29,870 bases of DNA from assembly GCA_964346665.1 (NCBI GenBank), contig CAYFVC010000043.1, forward strand, positions 1-29,870, read 5' to 3'. The notes below the pieces were generated by a model that was not told where the DNA came from, searched no databases, and was given only the letters and a program-made list of their open reading frames with translations. The DNA comes from JAZGEG01 sp964346665 (GTDB taxonomy: Archaea > Aenigmatarchaeota > Aenigmatarchaeia > QMZP01 > QMZT01). A program made the position numbers and the translations under genes. Below, one piece after another: positions 14,426 through 21,925 of the stretch (its first letter is position 1; each line of letters opens with the position of its first letter).

Positions 14426-15601
14426 ATGGAATTGACGGAAGAGCAAAAGGATATGCTTGAAGGAAAGCATGGTAACGCGGTGAAGAAATCCATGTCAATA
14501 CTCGTAGCGCTTGGTGAAATATACGGGGCGAAAAGGCTCATACCCGTTACGAGTGTTCAGATTTCTGGCGTAAGCTATGATAACCTTGGGGATGCAGGTC
14601 TCGAATTCTTGGATGAGATGGCAAAGGATGGGAAAACAAAGGTGAAAACCACGCTCAACCCCGCGGGCATGGACATGGAGAATTGGGAAGCTCTAGGGAT
14701 AGACCCTGAGTTCGCTAGAAAGCAGAAGCTCGTTATAGAAGCTTTTGAGAAGATGGGTGTCGAAGCCACGTGTACATGCACGCCCTACTTTATCGGGAAC
14801 AAGCCGAATTTCGGAGATCACATCGCTTGGGGCGAGAGTTCTGCTGTCACATATGCTAATTCCGTCCTCGGAGCGAAAACCAACAAGGAAGGCGGTCCCA
14901 GCAGCATAGCTTCATCCCTAACGGGTTTTACAGCAGAATACGGTCTTCACTTGGATGAAAACAGGCAAGCGAATTTCATGGCGGAGGTGCGAGCGAAAGT
15001 GGACAACCCCATGTTGTTCGGGGCCCTAGGAAATGTGGTTGGAAAGCTCGCAAAAGGTAGGATACCTTTAATAACAGGGATAAAAAATGCAACAACTGAG
15101 GACTTGAAAGCGCTCTCAGCCTCGATAGTCACGTACGGGGGAGCGCCCATGTTCCACATCGAGGGAATAACTCCCAACAAAACAAGTGTTCCTGAAGAGA
15201 GAATTGTGGTTGGGCAGGAGGATATTGATAACGCCGTAAAAGAGATGAATGATACGGAGGATGTGGAATTTATTTTCTTAGGTTGCCCACATTGCTCGAT
15301 AGAGGAATTGAAAAGAATTTCAGAGCTCCTAGAAGGAAAAAAAGTCAAGAAAGAGTTGTGGATAGGGGTAGCGAGACCGATAAAAAGGATAGCGGACGAG
15401 AAAGGCTACTCGAAAATAATTGAGGGGTCAGGGGCGAAGCTTGCATGTGACACGTGTCATGTCGTAGCTCCTTTAAAGGGGAGATTTACTTCAATAGCTA
15501 CAAATTCGGCAAAGGGTATATTCTATGGAAGGGGTAAAAACAATTTCAAAACTGTATTCAGAACTCTCGAAGAGTGCATACAATTGGCGGTGGGAGAATG
15601 A
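14426..15601 (+). CDS. aconitase X large subunit, phosphomevalonate dehydratase
   Basis: A 391-residue catalytic subunit that dehydrates mevalonate 5-phosphate to trans-anhydromevalonate 5-phosphate. Family blocks are clear: TSVQISGVSYDNLGDAGLEF, CTCTPYF, GESSAVTYANSVLGAKTNKE, GCPHCSIEEL and CDTCHVVAPL. These supply the Cys residues that hold the iron-sulfur centre in AcnX proteins. The ATG at 14426 has GGAGGGG just upstream and lies one base after the UbiD-family stop. It overlaps the small subunit start as ATGA, as expected for two halves of one enzyme. AcnX proteins also include proline-metabolism hydratases; the neighbours decide in favour of the mevalonate role. Confidence 0.94.
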   Translation: MELTEEQKDMLEGKHGNAVKKSMSILVALGEIYGAKRLIPVTSVQISGVSYDNLGDAGLEFLDEMAKDGKTKVKTTLNPAGMDMENWEALGIDPEFARKQKLVIEAFEKMGVEATCTCTPYFIGNKPNFGDHIAWGESSAVTYANSVLGAKTNKEGGPSSIASSLTGFTAEYGLHLDENRQANFMAEVRAKVDNPMLFGALGNVVGKLAKGRIPLITGIKNATTEDLKALSASIVTYGGAPMFHIEGITPNKTSVPEERIVVGQEDIDNAVKEMNDTEDVEFIFLGCPHCSIEELKRISELLEGKKVKKELWIGVARPIKRIADEKGYSKIIEGSGAKLACDTCHVVAPLKGRFTSIATNSAKGIFYGRGKNNFKTVFRTLEECIQLAVGE

Positions 15602-15981
15602 AAGGAAGGAAGATATTCGGGGGTAAAGCGGAAGGAGAAGCACTAGTTTCGAAAGAAGGAATTTCTTTTTACGGAGGAGTTGATCCTGATACAGGGGTTG
15701 TGACGGAAAAAGGTCACCCTCTTGAGGGAGAGAATGTAAGCGGAAAGGTATTAGTTTTCCCTGTAGGTAAAGGTTCGACAGTGGGATCTTACACCATTTA
15801 CAGGTTGAAAAAGAACGGTAAGGCTCCGCTGGCAATAATCAACAAAGAATGTGAAACAGTCGTTGCTGTGGGCGCGATAATTTCCGAAATCCCCTGCGTG
15901 GACCAGATCGATATAGAGAAAATAAAAACAGGGGATAAGCTTAGGATTAACGCGGATGAAGGGATAGTTGAGCATGCGTGA
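15598..15981 (+). CDS. aconitase X small (swivel) subunit, phosphomevalonate dehydratase
   Basis: A 127-residue DUF126/swivel-domain protein completing the phosphomevalonate dehydratase. GKGSTVGSYTIYRL carries the conserved serine loop, and GHPLEGENVSGKVLVFP and IINKECETVVAVGAIISEIPCVD are typical. The ATG at 15598 overlaps the large subunit stop by four bases; an upstream start at 15574 would run further into that gene. The 3' end overlaps UbiX by eight bases. Confidence 0.94.
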   Translation: MKGRKIFGGKAEGEALVSKEGISFYGGVDPDTGVVTEKGHPLEGENVSGKVLVFPVGKGSTVGSYTIYRLKKNGKAPLAIINKECETVVAVGAIISEIPCVDQIDIEKIKTGDKLRINADEGIVEHA

Positions 15982-16531
15982 AAAGTTAATTGTTGGGATC
16001 TCCGGGAGTTCGGGTTCAATCCTAGGCGTGAGATTTCTGGAAGTTCTTAAAAAGATGGAATTTGAAACCCATTTGATAATAACGGAAACGGCGAAAAAGC
16101 TGATCGAACACGAAACTAGTTACAATGTCAAGGATGTCGAAAAACTCGCTTCTAAGGTTTACGATAATATGGATTTGTTCGCTTCGATTGCTTCAGGTTC
16201 TTTCAAAACGAAAGGTATGGTGGTTATCCCATGTAGCATGAAAACGCTCGGAGGAATAGCTTCTGGCTATTCCGACAATCTTTTGCTGCGGGCGGCTGAT
16301 GTTTGTCTGAAGGAGAGAAGGAAGCTCGTTCTCGTCACGAGGGAAACCCCGTTAAGCGCGATACATATAGAGAACATGCGAAAGGTTTCGCTCGCTGGGG
16401 GAGTAATCCTCCCACCCGTCCTGACAATGTACTCGAAACCGAAAACAATCGAAGAAATGGTTGATCACATAATAGGAAAGGTTCTGGATTCGTTAGGAGT
16501 AGAGAACAAAGTTTACAAAAGGTGGGGTTAG
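15974..16531 (+). CDS. ubiX: flavin prenyltransferase UbiX
   Basis: A 185-residue enzyme that joins dimethylallyl phosphate to FMN to make prenyl-FMN, the cofactor of UbiD-family decarboxylases such as the one encoded at 13144. The Rossmann-like start VGISGSSGSILGVRFLE, the block VVIPCSMKTLGGIASGYSDN (catalytic and phosphate-binding residues), and LVTRETPLSAIHIENM with GGVILPP are all diagnostic. The ATG at 15974 lies within the end of the small AcnX subunit; TTG 15968 is an alternative. It overlaps the convergent orphan gene by four bases. Confidence 0.96.
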   Translation: MREKLIVGISGSSGSILGVRFLEVLKKMEFETHLIITETAKKLIEHETSYNVKDVEKLASKVYDNMDLFASIASGSFKTKGMVVIPCSMKTLGGIASGYSDNLLLRAADVCLKERRKLVLVTRETPLSAIHIENMRKVSLAGGVILPPVLTMYSKPKTIEEMVDHIIGKVLDSLGVENKVYKRWG

Positions 16532-16887
16532 ATTCTCCTTTCCTCCTCAATGAAATATCTTTCGAATTTCCGAAGAATCTCGCTTTCTATTTCCCATCTG
16601 AGTTTTTCGATCTTGCTTCCAAAACTTCCCATTTCCCCTGTTCTGAGCATTTCGTAAACCCCGTCAACATCATTTTCTATCAATTTAAGGATTATGAAAT
16701 AGTCCTTCCTCTCCTTCGCAATTCCTGCGAGTTTGGAAAAACCATGGAAAACAAGGGAGTTTTTTGCGTGTTCAAGGTCGGAGGTTTCGAGTATTCTCCT
16801 GAAAAAGCTGTCTGGGTATATCCTGTAATACGCATTCAAAGAAATAAAGCAGAGGGTTTCGGAATCCATAGATTTAGTTTGTTTCAA
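16528..16887 (-). CDS. hypothetical protein inside the mevalonate cluster
   Basis: A 119-residue, mostly helical, charged protein with no domain I recognise (SLNAYYRIYPDSFFRRILE near the start, KIEKLRWEIESEILRKFERY near the end). It is the only gene of the 12172-18695 block on the minus strand. It is preferred over the plus-strand frame at 16522-16893 because it fits exactly between UbiX (four-base overlap) and the IPK promoter and has heptad-like charged helices. The start may be the Met at 16887 or at 16869. No link to isoprenoid synthesis is shown beyond position. Confidence 0.6.
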   Translation of the reverse strand: MKQTKSMDSETLCFISLNAYYRIYPDSFFRRILETSDLEHAKNSLVFHGFSKLAGIAKERKDYFIILKLIENDVDGVYEMLRTGEMGSFGSKIEKLRWEIESEILRKFERYFIEEERRI

Positions 16888-16896
16888 ATTTAAATA
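16887..16896 (+). promoter_or_regulatory. TATA box for IPK-IDI2
   Basis: AATTTAAATA lies about 26 bases before the IPK ATG at 16919. The last two pathway genes therefore probably have their own leaderless promoter, separate from the mevalonate kinase transcript. Confidence 0.55.
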
Positions 16897-16918
16897 AGGT
16901 TTCTATATTGTTTTAATT

Positions 16919-17689
16919 ATGAAAAATCTGGCATTCGTCAAGCTTGGAGGATCGCTGATAACGGATAAATCCAAGCCTTACACGACAAGGGATGAAGTGA
17001 TAAAAAGGCTTTGCAAGGAAATACATGAAGCGAGGGGAGGGAAGCCGCTTTTAATAGGGCATGGAGGAGGGAGCTTTCCTCATGTTTCCGCGAGCAAGTA
17101 CGAAACACATAAGGGTGTGATTAACGAGAAGAGCTGGGAGGGTTTCGTTCGAGTTCAGGATGATGCTTCAAAACTCAACAGGATAATAGTTTCTTCCCTT
17201 ATTGAGGCGGGGGAAAATTCGATATCGGTTCAGCCTTCGGCTTCCTGTATAGCTAGGAATGATCGGATAATGGAGTGGTACACCAAACCCATCGAGTTTG
17301 CTTTGTCCGAAGGACTGATACCAGTTCCTTACGGAGATGTTTGCCTTGATCTTGAGAAGGGTTGTTGTATCATTTCGACCGAGGAGATATTCAGGTTTCT
17401 CGCGAAAGAACTGAAACCGGAAAGAATTATAATGGTGGGGAAAACGGATGGGGTTCTGGATTCAGAAGGAAATGTTATCAAAGAGATAACGAAAGAGAAT
17501 TTCAGCGGGATAAAGCAATCGTTGATGTCTTCGGATGGGGTCGCGGATGTCACGGGTGGGATGGTTCTTAAAGTGGAGAAAGCACTTGAAATGGGAACGG
17601 AAGTGGAGATTATAAATGGATTAAAAGCGGATGTTTTGAAAAGCTCGCTCCTCGGAGAAAGGGGATTGGGAACTGTAATAAGGAGATAA
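16919..17689 (+). CDS. ipk: isopentenyl phosphate kinase
   Basis: A 256-residue amino-acid-kinase-family enzyme that phosphorylates isopentenyl phosphate to IPP, the final kinase step of the archaeal pathway. FVKLGGSLITDKSKP binds ATP phosphate, and GHGGGSFPHV includes the His (residue 55) that distinguishes IPK from other amino-acid kinases. MVGKTDGVLDSEG and DVTGGMVLKVEKALEM are the nucleotide-binding blocks. The ATG is at 16919. It is followed after one base by IDI2, whose ribosome-binding site AGGAG overlaps its stop. Confidence 0.96.
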   Translation: MKNLAFVKLGGSLITDKSKPYTTRDEVIKRLCKEIHEARGGKPLLIGHGGGSFPHVSASKYETHKGVINEKSWEGFVRVQDDASKLNRIIVSSLIEAGENSISVQPSASCIARNDRIMEWYTKPIEFALSEGLIPVPYGDVCLDLEKGCCIISTEEIFRFLAKELKPERIIMVGKTDGVLDSEGNVIKEITKENFSGIKQSLMSSDGVADVTGGMVLKVEKALEMGTEVEIINGLKADVLKSSLLGERGLGTVIRR

Positions 17690-17690
17690 A

Positions 17691-18695
17691 ATGATGTCTG
17701 AACTAACAAAATCTCGGAAAGAGGATCACATAAGGATATGCTTGGAAAAGGATGTTGAATTCGTTAAATCAAATGGTTTTGAGCATGTGGATTTAGAACA
17801 CCGAGCGCTTCCTGAAATTGATAAGGAAGAGATCGATTTGTCCACGAAGTTTTTGGGGAAGAAATTCGATTACCCTCTTTTTATCGAGGCCATGACAGGG
17901 GGGACAAGGCAAGGGGAGAATATAAACAAGAACCTCGCGAAGGCTGCCGAATCCCTCGGGATAGGTATGGGTGTGGGTTCGCAAAGGGCGATGTTAGAGG
18001 ATGAAAAACTCGCTCGGACATATTTCATTAGGGATGTCGCTCCTAACATATTCCTTCTCGGGAACATAGGAGCCGCCCAACTTGGACAGTATGATATAGA
18101 AAAGATAATCCCGCTTGTGGATTCCATAAAAGCGGATGGTTTGGCGGTTCATTTGAACGTAGCGCAGGAGCTCGCTCAGCAAGAAGGCGACAAATCCTGG
18201 AAGGGGATTCATAAAGATATAAAATATCTCTGCAAAGAATCGGAATTCCCCGTGATCGCAAAGGAAACGGGATGTGGAATTTCAGGGAAGTTATCGAAAG
18301 AGCTTGTCCGGGCAGGGGTGAAGGCTATCGATGTTTCCGGGGCAGGAGGAACCTCATGGGTTAAGGTGGATGCTTACAGAACGGAGGAAGATGTTTCTCA
18401 TATAGAGGAGTGGGGGATCCCCACGGCAGAGGCGTTAAAAGATGTGGTAAAGCGAACGAAAATCCCGATCATCGCCTCTGGTGGGATACGAACAGGAGTT
18501 GAGGTTGCGAAATCATTGGCTATGGGAGCTTCGCTAGCAGGGTTCGCGCTTCCGTTGTTGAAGCCAGCGACGGAATCCTCAGAATCCGTTAGGGAGCATT
18601 TGGAAAAGATAATTTCCCAGTTGAAGGATGCGATGTTCCTAGTAGGGGCGAAGAATTTGAGAGATTTGAAAAGGACACGGGTTATTTACATATGA
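17691..18695 (+). CDS. fni: type 2 isopentenyl-diphosphate isomerase
   Basis: A 334-residue FMN- and NADPH-dependent TIM-barrel enzyme interconverting IPP and DMAPP, completing the supply of both prenyl building blocks. Signature stretches are SRKEDHIRICLEKDVEF, FIEAMTGGT, GMGVGSQRAMLED, VHLNVAQELAQQEGD, DVSGAGGTSWVKVD and IASGGIRTGVEVAK, covering substrate and flavin sites. Two adjacent ATGs (17691 and 17694) follow AGGAGAT; either could be used, and spacing slightly favours the second. The gene ends against the convergent zinc-ribbon gene with no gap. Confidence 0.96.
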   Translation: MMSELTKSRKEDHIRICLEKDVEFVKSNGFEHVDLEHRALPEIDKEEIDLSTKFLGKKFDYPLFIEAMTGGTRQGENINKNLAKAAESLGIGMGVGSQRAMLEDEKLARTYFIRDVAPNIFLLGNIGAAQLGQYDIEKIIPLVDSIKADGLAVHLNVAQELAQQEGDKSWKGIHKDIKYLCKESEFPVIAKETGCGISGKLSKELVRAGVKAIDVSGAGGTSWVKVDAYRTEEDVSHIEEWGIPTAEALKDVVKRTKIPIIASGGIRTGVEVAKSLAMGASLAGFALPLLKPATESSESVREHLEKIISQLKDAMFLVGAKNLRDLKRTRVIYI

Positions 18696-19082
18696 TCAAG
18701 TTTTAATAAATCTGTATCTCTTGGGAACGAATTTCCCATTCGCTCCCGAATACCCGCACTTCTGGCAGACAAGCTTGTAGAGGATTTTTCTCCCCTTAAG
18801 ATTTTTCATGTATACCCTTTTCAATCCGGAAAAACATGAGGGACACCTCTTCGCTCTCTTCCCTTTCCTCGTTTCCACAACAATCTTCGTCCCGGACATT
18901 TTTATGAATATGTTTCTCAGGCGTTTGCCTGAGATAACGAGTTTTGAATCAACCATCTTCAATCGCATGTTCACGAGATCTGTGAACTCCCTCAAGGATT
19001 CTATTTCTTTGTTTTTCTGCATAACTTCTTTTATCACGAAAAGAACCACATCTTTTTTCGGGAGTTTCACTCCGGCTTTCAT
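18696..19082 (-). CDS. zinc-ribbon protein with helical N-terminal domain
   Basis: A 128-residue basic protein. The C-terminal half has a zinc ribbon, CPSC at about residue 81 and CQKCGY at about 106, with a hairpin rich in Lys/Arg between. The N-terminal 75 residues are helical and basic (LRLKMVDSKLVISGKRLRNIFIKM) and look like a winged-helix or RNA-binding domain. This layout recalls conserved archaeal nucleic-acid-binding proteins, but I cannot name a family. It lies downstream of the MGMT gene on the same strand. Confidence 0.75.
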   Translation of the reverse strand: MKAGVKLPKKDVVLFVIKEVMQKNKEIESLREFTDLVNMRLKMVDSKLVISGKRLRNIFIKMSGTKIVVETRKGKRAKRCPSCFSGLKRVYMKNLKGRKILYKLVCQKCGYSGANGKFVPKRYRFIKT

Positions 19083-19106
19083 GGTTAAATTTTGAAGTTC
19101 TGATTT

Positions 19107-19448
19107 TTAAGATTTTGAGAATTTGTGGAGGTAGGTATTAAGGTCAATTTTCCCGTTTTCTATCGTTATCCCATCATTCCTTAGGAGCTTGATCTTTTTC
19201 TTCCTTCCGCTTGAATACCCTCCCAGAGACCCGTCAGATCTCACGACCTTGTAACAGGGGATGTTTACAGGATCGCTATTCTTTCTCATAAGCATCCCCA
19301 CAGTTCGCGGGTGTAAACCAGCGGATCTCGCTAGCTCCCCGTAGGTCGTGACCTTTCCTTTAGGAATTCGTTTCAACAGGTAATAGACTCTATCTTCTGT
19401 ACTTGAAAACTTACGTCCACAGTTCATTAGATTCCTCTTCTGTTTCAA
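19107..19448 (-). CDS. ogt: methylated-DNA-protein cysteine methyltransferase (MGMT/Ogt)
   Basis: A 113-residue DNA repair protein that transfers alkyl groups from O6-alkylguanine to its own cysteine. The active-site loop is NIPCYKVVRSDGSLGGYSSG, with the acceptor Cys kept (Tyr replaces the common His of PCHRV), so this is not an alkyltransferase-like protein lacking the Cys. The helix-turn-helix KVTTYGELARSAGLHPRTVGMLM places Arg for base flipping. Only the C-terminal catalytic domain is present, as in several archaeal forms. The start at 19448 overlaps the small zinc-ribbon gene by 38 bases; the Met at 19427 is an alternative. Confidence 0.9.
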   Translation of the reverse strand: MKQKRNLMNCGRKFSSTEDRVYYLLKRIPKGKVTTYGELARSAGLHPRTVGMLMRKNSDPVNIPCYKVVRSDGSLGGYSSGRKKKIKLLRNDGITIENGKIDLNTYLHKFSKS

Positions 19449-19569
19449 GGACTAGTCCAAATTTCGAGAAGAAGGTGTAGCATTTGGGGCATACAAAGGC
19501 CTCTGGTTTTCTGTTCCAAAGTCTTCCAGAAGTTCCGCACACAGGACACTTGTATTCTAACAACATCAT
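19411..19569 (-). CDS. 52-residue zinc-ribbon mini-protein
   Basis: The ATG at 19569 (or 19566) to TAA at 19411 encodes a rubredoxin-like zinc ribbon: CPVCG at residues 8-12 and CPKCY at 27-31, 15 residues apart, then an acidic tail. Found by hand; it is below the usual length limit. It is co-directional between eL32 and MGMT and overlaps the MGMT start by 38 bases. Similar tiny zinc ribbons accompany ribosomal or RNA-polymerase genes in archaea, but the function is unknown. Confidence 0.75.
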   Translation of the reverse strand: MMLLEYKCPVCGTSGRLWNRKPEAFVCPKCYTFFSKFGLVLETEEESNELWT

Positions 19570-19594
19570 ACCCCTTCGAAAACGTGAGCATTAG

Positions 19595-19972
19595 TTAAAT
19601 AAATTTATAGTTGCTCACCTTTATATTATTTCTTTCAGCAAATTCTAGAATTTCGAGTCTTTTCCTTTTCCCGACCCCCCTCGCTATTACCGCTATTTCC
19701 TCTTTCGGGTTTATTCTCTCGAGGTCTTTCTTATTTCTCACCAATACCTCCCTGTAGCCCTCCCTGGTCAGTCCGCGAACTTCTGAAGGTGAGCCGTAAC
19801 CTGGTCTCGGAAGAGAACCTTTAGCTTTCTCGTGCATTCTTAGTTTTGAATGCAACCCTCTCGGCTTTCTCCATTTCTTACCAAGGGTCTTCTTCCTGAA
19901 CCATTCCTGTCTCCTGAACTTCGGTTTTTTCTTCTTTATTTTCTTCCTAACCTTCAGTAGCTCTTCCTTCAT
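19595..19972 (-). CDS. rpl32e: ribosomal protein eL32
   Basis: A 125-residue large-subunit protein. RQEWFRKKTLGKKWRKPRGLHSKLR is the family signature, followed by the basic GYGSPSEVRGL loop and a C-terminal beta-alpha domain (EEIAVIARGVGKRKRLEILEFA). It overlaps the uL6 gene by 26 bases. The uL6-eL32 order matches the archaeal spc operon, but the usual neighbours (uS8 before, eL19, uL18 and uS5 after) are missing here. Confidence 0.97.
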   Translation of the reverse strand: MKEELLKVRKKIKKKKPKFRRQEWFRKKTLGKKWRKPRGLHSKLRMHEKAKGSLPRPGYGSPSEVRGLTREGYREVLVRNKKDLERINPKEEIAVIARGVGKRKRLEILEFAERNNIKVSNYKFI

Positions 19973-20507
19973 TTTCTTCCTCCAGATAGGGTTTCTTGGT
20001 TATGTATATACCATCCTGAAATATCCTTCTGTCATAGCCCTTAACTTTCGTTGTCTGTTCGATTTTCGCGCAAAGCTGTCCGACTTTTTCCTTGTCTGCT
20101 CCGGAAACGTATATCACATTCTTGTCAACTTCGACTTTCAAGTCCTCTGGAACGGGAACGGATCTCGGGTTTCTTTCCCCAAGGAAATTCTCTATAAGGA
20201 GTGTGTTTCCTTCCAATTTCAATTTGACCGGGAAATGGGAGTAAACTAATTTCAATTCACCCCTCCATCCTTTGGTTACGCCCAAGAACATGTTCTTTAC
20301 TATCGCGTTCCACGTTCCCGTTGTTGCTCTTACCTTTTTCCTTTCGAGATCCGATGTCAGGATTATCTTCCCCTTCTCCACCTTCATCCCAACTTGAGGG
20401 TGTTTGAAAGTTTTGCTTACTTCACCCTTCGCTCCTTTAACGCTTAGCCTGTCATTTTCGAAAACTACATCCAGACCTTCCGGGATTTCTATCTCATTTT
20501 TCAACAT
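19947..20507 (-). CDS. rpl6: ribosomal protein uL6
   Basis: A 186-residue large-subunit protein with two L6 repeats. The N-terminal half has IEIPEGLDVVFENDRLSVKGAKGE and the second carries FPVKLKLEGNTLLIENFLGERNPR, contacting 23S rRNA near the sarcin-ricin loop. Length is normal. It lies 56 bases after rpoA2 on the same strand, an unusual neighbour, with AT-rich TATA-like sequence in the gap that may give it its own promoter. Confidence 0.97.
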   Translation of the reverse strand: MLKNEIEIPEGLDVVFENDRLSVKGAKGEVSKTFKHPQVGMKVEKGKIILTSDLERKKVRATTGTWNAIVKNMFLGVTKGWRGELKLVYSHFPVKLKLEGNTLLIENFLGERNPRSVPVPEDLKVEVDKNVIYVSGADKEKVGQLCAKIEQTTKVKGYDRRIFQDGIYITKKPYLEEENEGRATEG

Positions 20508-20563
20508 ATTTCTTCTCCTGAATCGTGAATATCTTTAGAATATATCAGGTGTATATTTAAGTT

Positions 20564-21925
20564 TTATTTTTTCTTAGCGCCCTTCTTCTTTGGTGGTTTC
20601 GCGGTCTTGGTCTTCTTTGCGGGCTTCTTTGGTTTTTTCACTTCCTTCTTTTTCTTCTTGACCTTTGGTTTAGTCCTCTTTTCAGGCTTCTTTTTTAACT
20701 TAACCTTGGGTTTCTTTGGTTTCTTTACAGGCCTCTTTGGTTTTTTAACTTCTTCCCTTTTCTTCTCGGGCTTTGGTTTGATCTCTTTTTCTTCCTCTTT
20801 TTTAACTTCTTTCTTGGCTCCGGGCATTCTCCCCACGAGGGTGAAGGCCCCTGTCCCCATGGGTATCACCTGGTTCATGAGTATGTTCTCAACGTGTCCC
20901 TTGAGGGTGTCCTTCGTTCCTTCGATAGAAGCGGATATTATGTGTTTCTTTGTTTCCTCAAAGGCCATCCTTGCGAGGACCGAATCCTTGTTCCCGGCTA
21001 TTCCATATCTCCCGATACCCATTATCTTTCCTGTAGACGTCATCAGGTCAGCGAGAACCGATACATAACGAATATCCACTCCTAAACCCTGTTCCTCTAT
21101 CGTGTCTATTGCCTCGTTTATTATAGCATTTCGCGCGGCCTCAACCCCGAGGACATCGTAAATCTCGAAGGGGTTGTTACATGTTGTCCTTGTAGGGTCA
21201 ATACCTTCTATATACAAAACCTTTTTCAGATTCGATCCGAGTGTTGATATCACCCATTCGCCATTTTCGTCCTTGTTGACGATTACGTGAGAGATGTTCC
21301 TCACGCCCTTTATGTGTGATTCCAAAAGCTTGTATTTCAGTTTGTGAAGATTCACTCCTTCGGTTTTCTTTGATGTTGCAATCATTTCCTTTCCTTTGAC
21401 CTCGATGTCTATGTTTTTCAGTTTTATGTGTTTCACAAGGTTTTTGGGCTCCAGATCGAACTTTTTGAGTTTTTTCACATCAAGCTGGCAGGTAACGGTT
21501 AAGTTTATAAGATCGATCACGTCACTTATAACGAAGTCCCGTAATTTCAGCTCTTTTATTTTTCTCGCAATTTCTATTGCCTTCTCTTCCGTTTGGTGCT
21601 CAGATTTCAGATAGATTGTCATGCTGGGGGTTTCGGGTTCCTTTTTCGCGTCGTATATTTCTATTAACCTGGGCAAACCTAACGTAACTTGTATGCCTGC
21701 TGTGCCCGCAAAGTGGTAAGTTCGCATGGTCATCTGCGTTGCTGGTTCAGAAAGTGACTGGGCGGAAACGACCCCCAAGGCTTCTTCAGGGTCGTATGAC
21801 GCCTTCTTATAGAAAGATCTCACCTTTTCGATTATTTCCTTCTTAATTCCCTCATCTATTCCCTTTCTCTTACAGTAATCCTCTATCTCTTCCCTTATTT
21901 CCAAAGGTAATTTCATACTAACCAT
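20564..21925 (-). CDS. rpoA2: RNA polymerase subunit A'' (RpoA2) with Lys/Pro-rich tail
   Basis: The C-terminal part of the largest RNA polymerase subunit, 453 residues. YDPEEALGVVSAQSLSEPATQMTMRTYHFAG (bridge/trigger region) and IEGIDPTRTTCNNPFEIYDVLG with ADLMTSTGKIMGIGRYGIAG are diagnostic. The conserved body ends near residue 368 (GTGAFTLVGRMP). Residues 369-453 form an extra tail made mostly of Lys, Pro, Glu and Ala, with repeats such as KKPKKPK, resembling histone H1 tails. The ATG at 21925 overlaps the rpoA1 stop by eight bases; ATG 21916 is equally possible. Confidence 0.96.
   Translation of the reverse strand: MVSMKLPLEIREEIEDYCKRKGIDEGIKKEIIEKVRSFYKKASYDPEEALGVVSAQSLSEPATQMTMRTYHFAGTAGIQVTLGLPRLIEIYDAKKEPETPSMTIYLKSEHQTEEKAIEIARKIKELKLRDFVISDVIDLINLTVTCQLDVKKLKKFDLEPKNLVKHIKLKNIDIEVKGKEMIATSKKTEGVNLHKLKYKLLESHIKGVRNISHVIVNKDENGEWVISTLGSNLKKVLYIEGIDPTRTTCNNPFEIYDVLGVEAARNAIINEAIDTIEEQGLGVDIRYVSVLADLMTSTGKIMGIGRYGIAGNKDSVLARMAFEETKKHIISASIEGTKDTLKGHVENILMNQVIPMGTGAFTLVGRMPGAKKEVKKEEEKEIKPKPEKKREEVKKPKRPVKKPKKPKVKLKKKPEKRTKPKVKKKKKEVKKPKKPAKKTKTAKPPKKKGAKKK

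Noticed and set aside
16522..16893. Plus-strand 123-codon frame between ubiX and ipk
   Set aside because: It overlaps the IPK promoter and has unlikely composition; the minus-strand frame fits the gap better.
20607..21085. Plus-strand Phe-rich frames opposite rpoA2
   Set aside because: They are mirror images of the Lys/Pro-rich RpoA'' tail and of conserved RpoA'' sequence.
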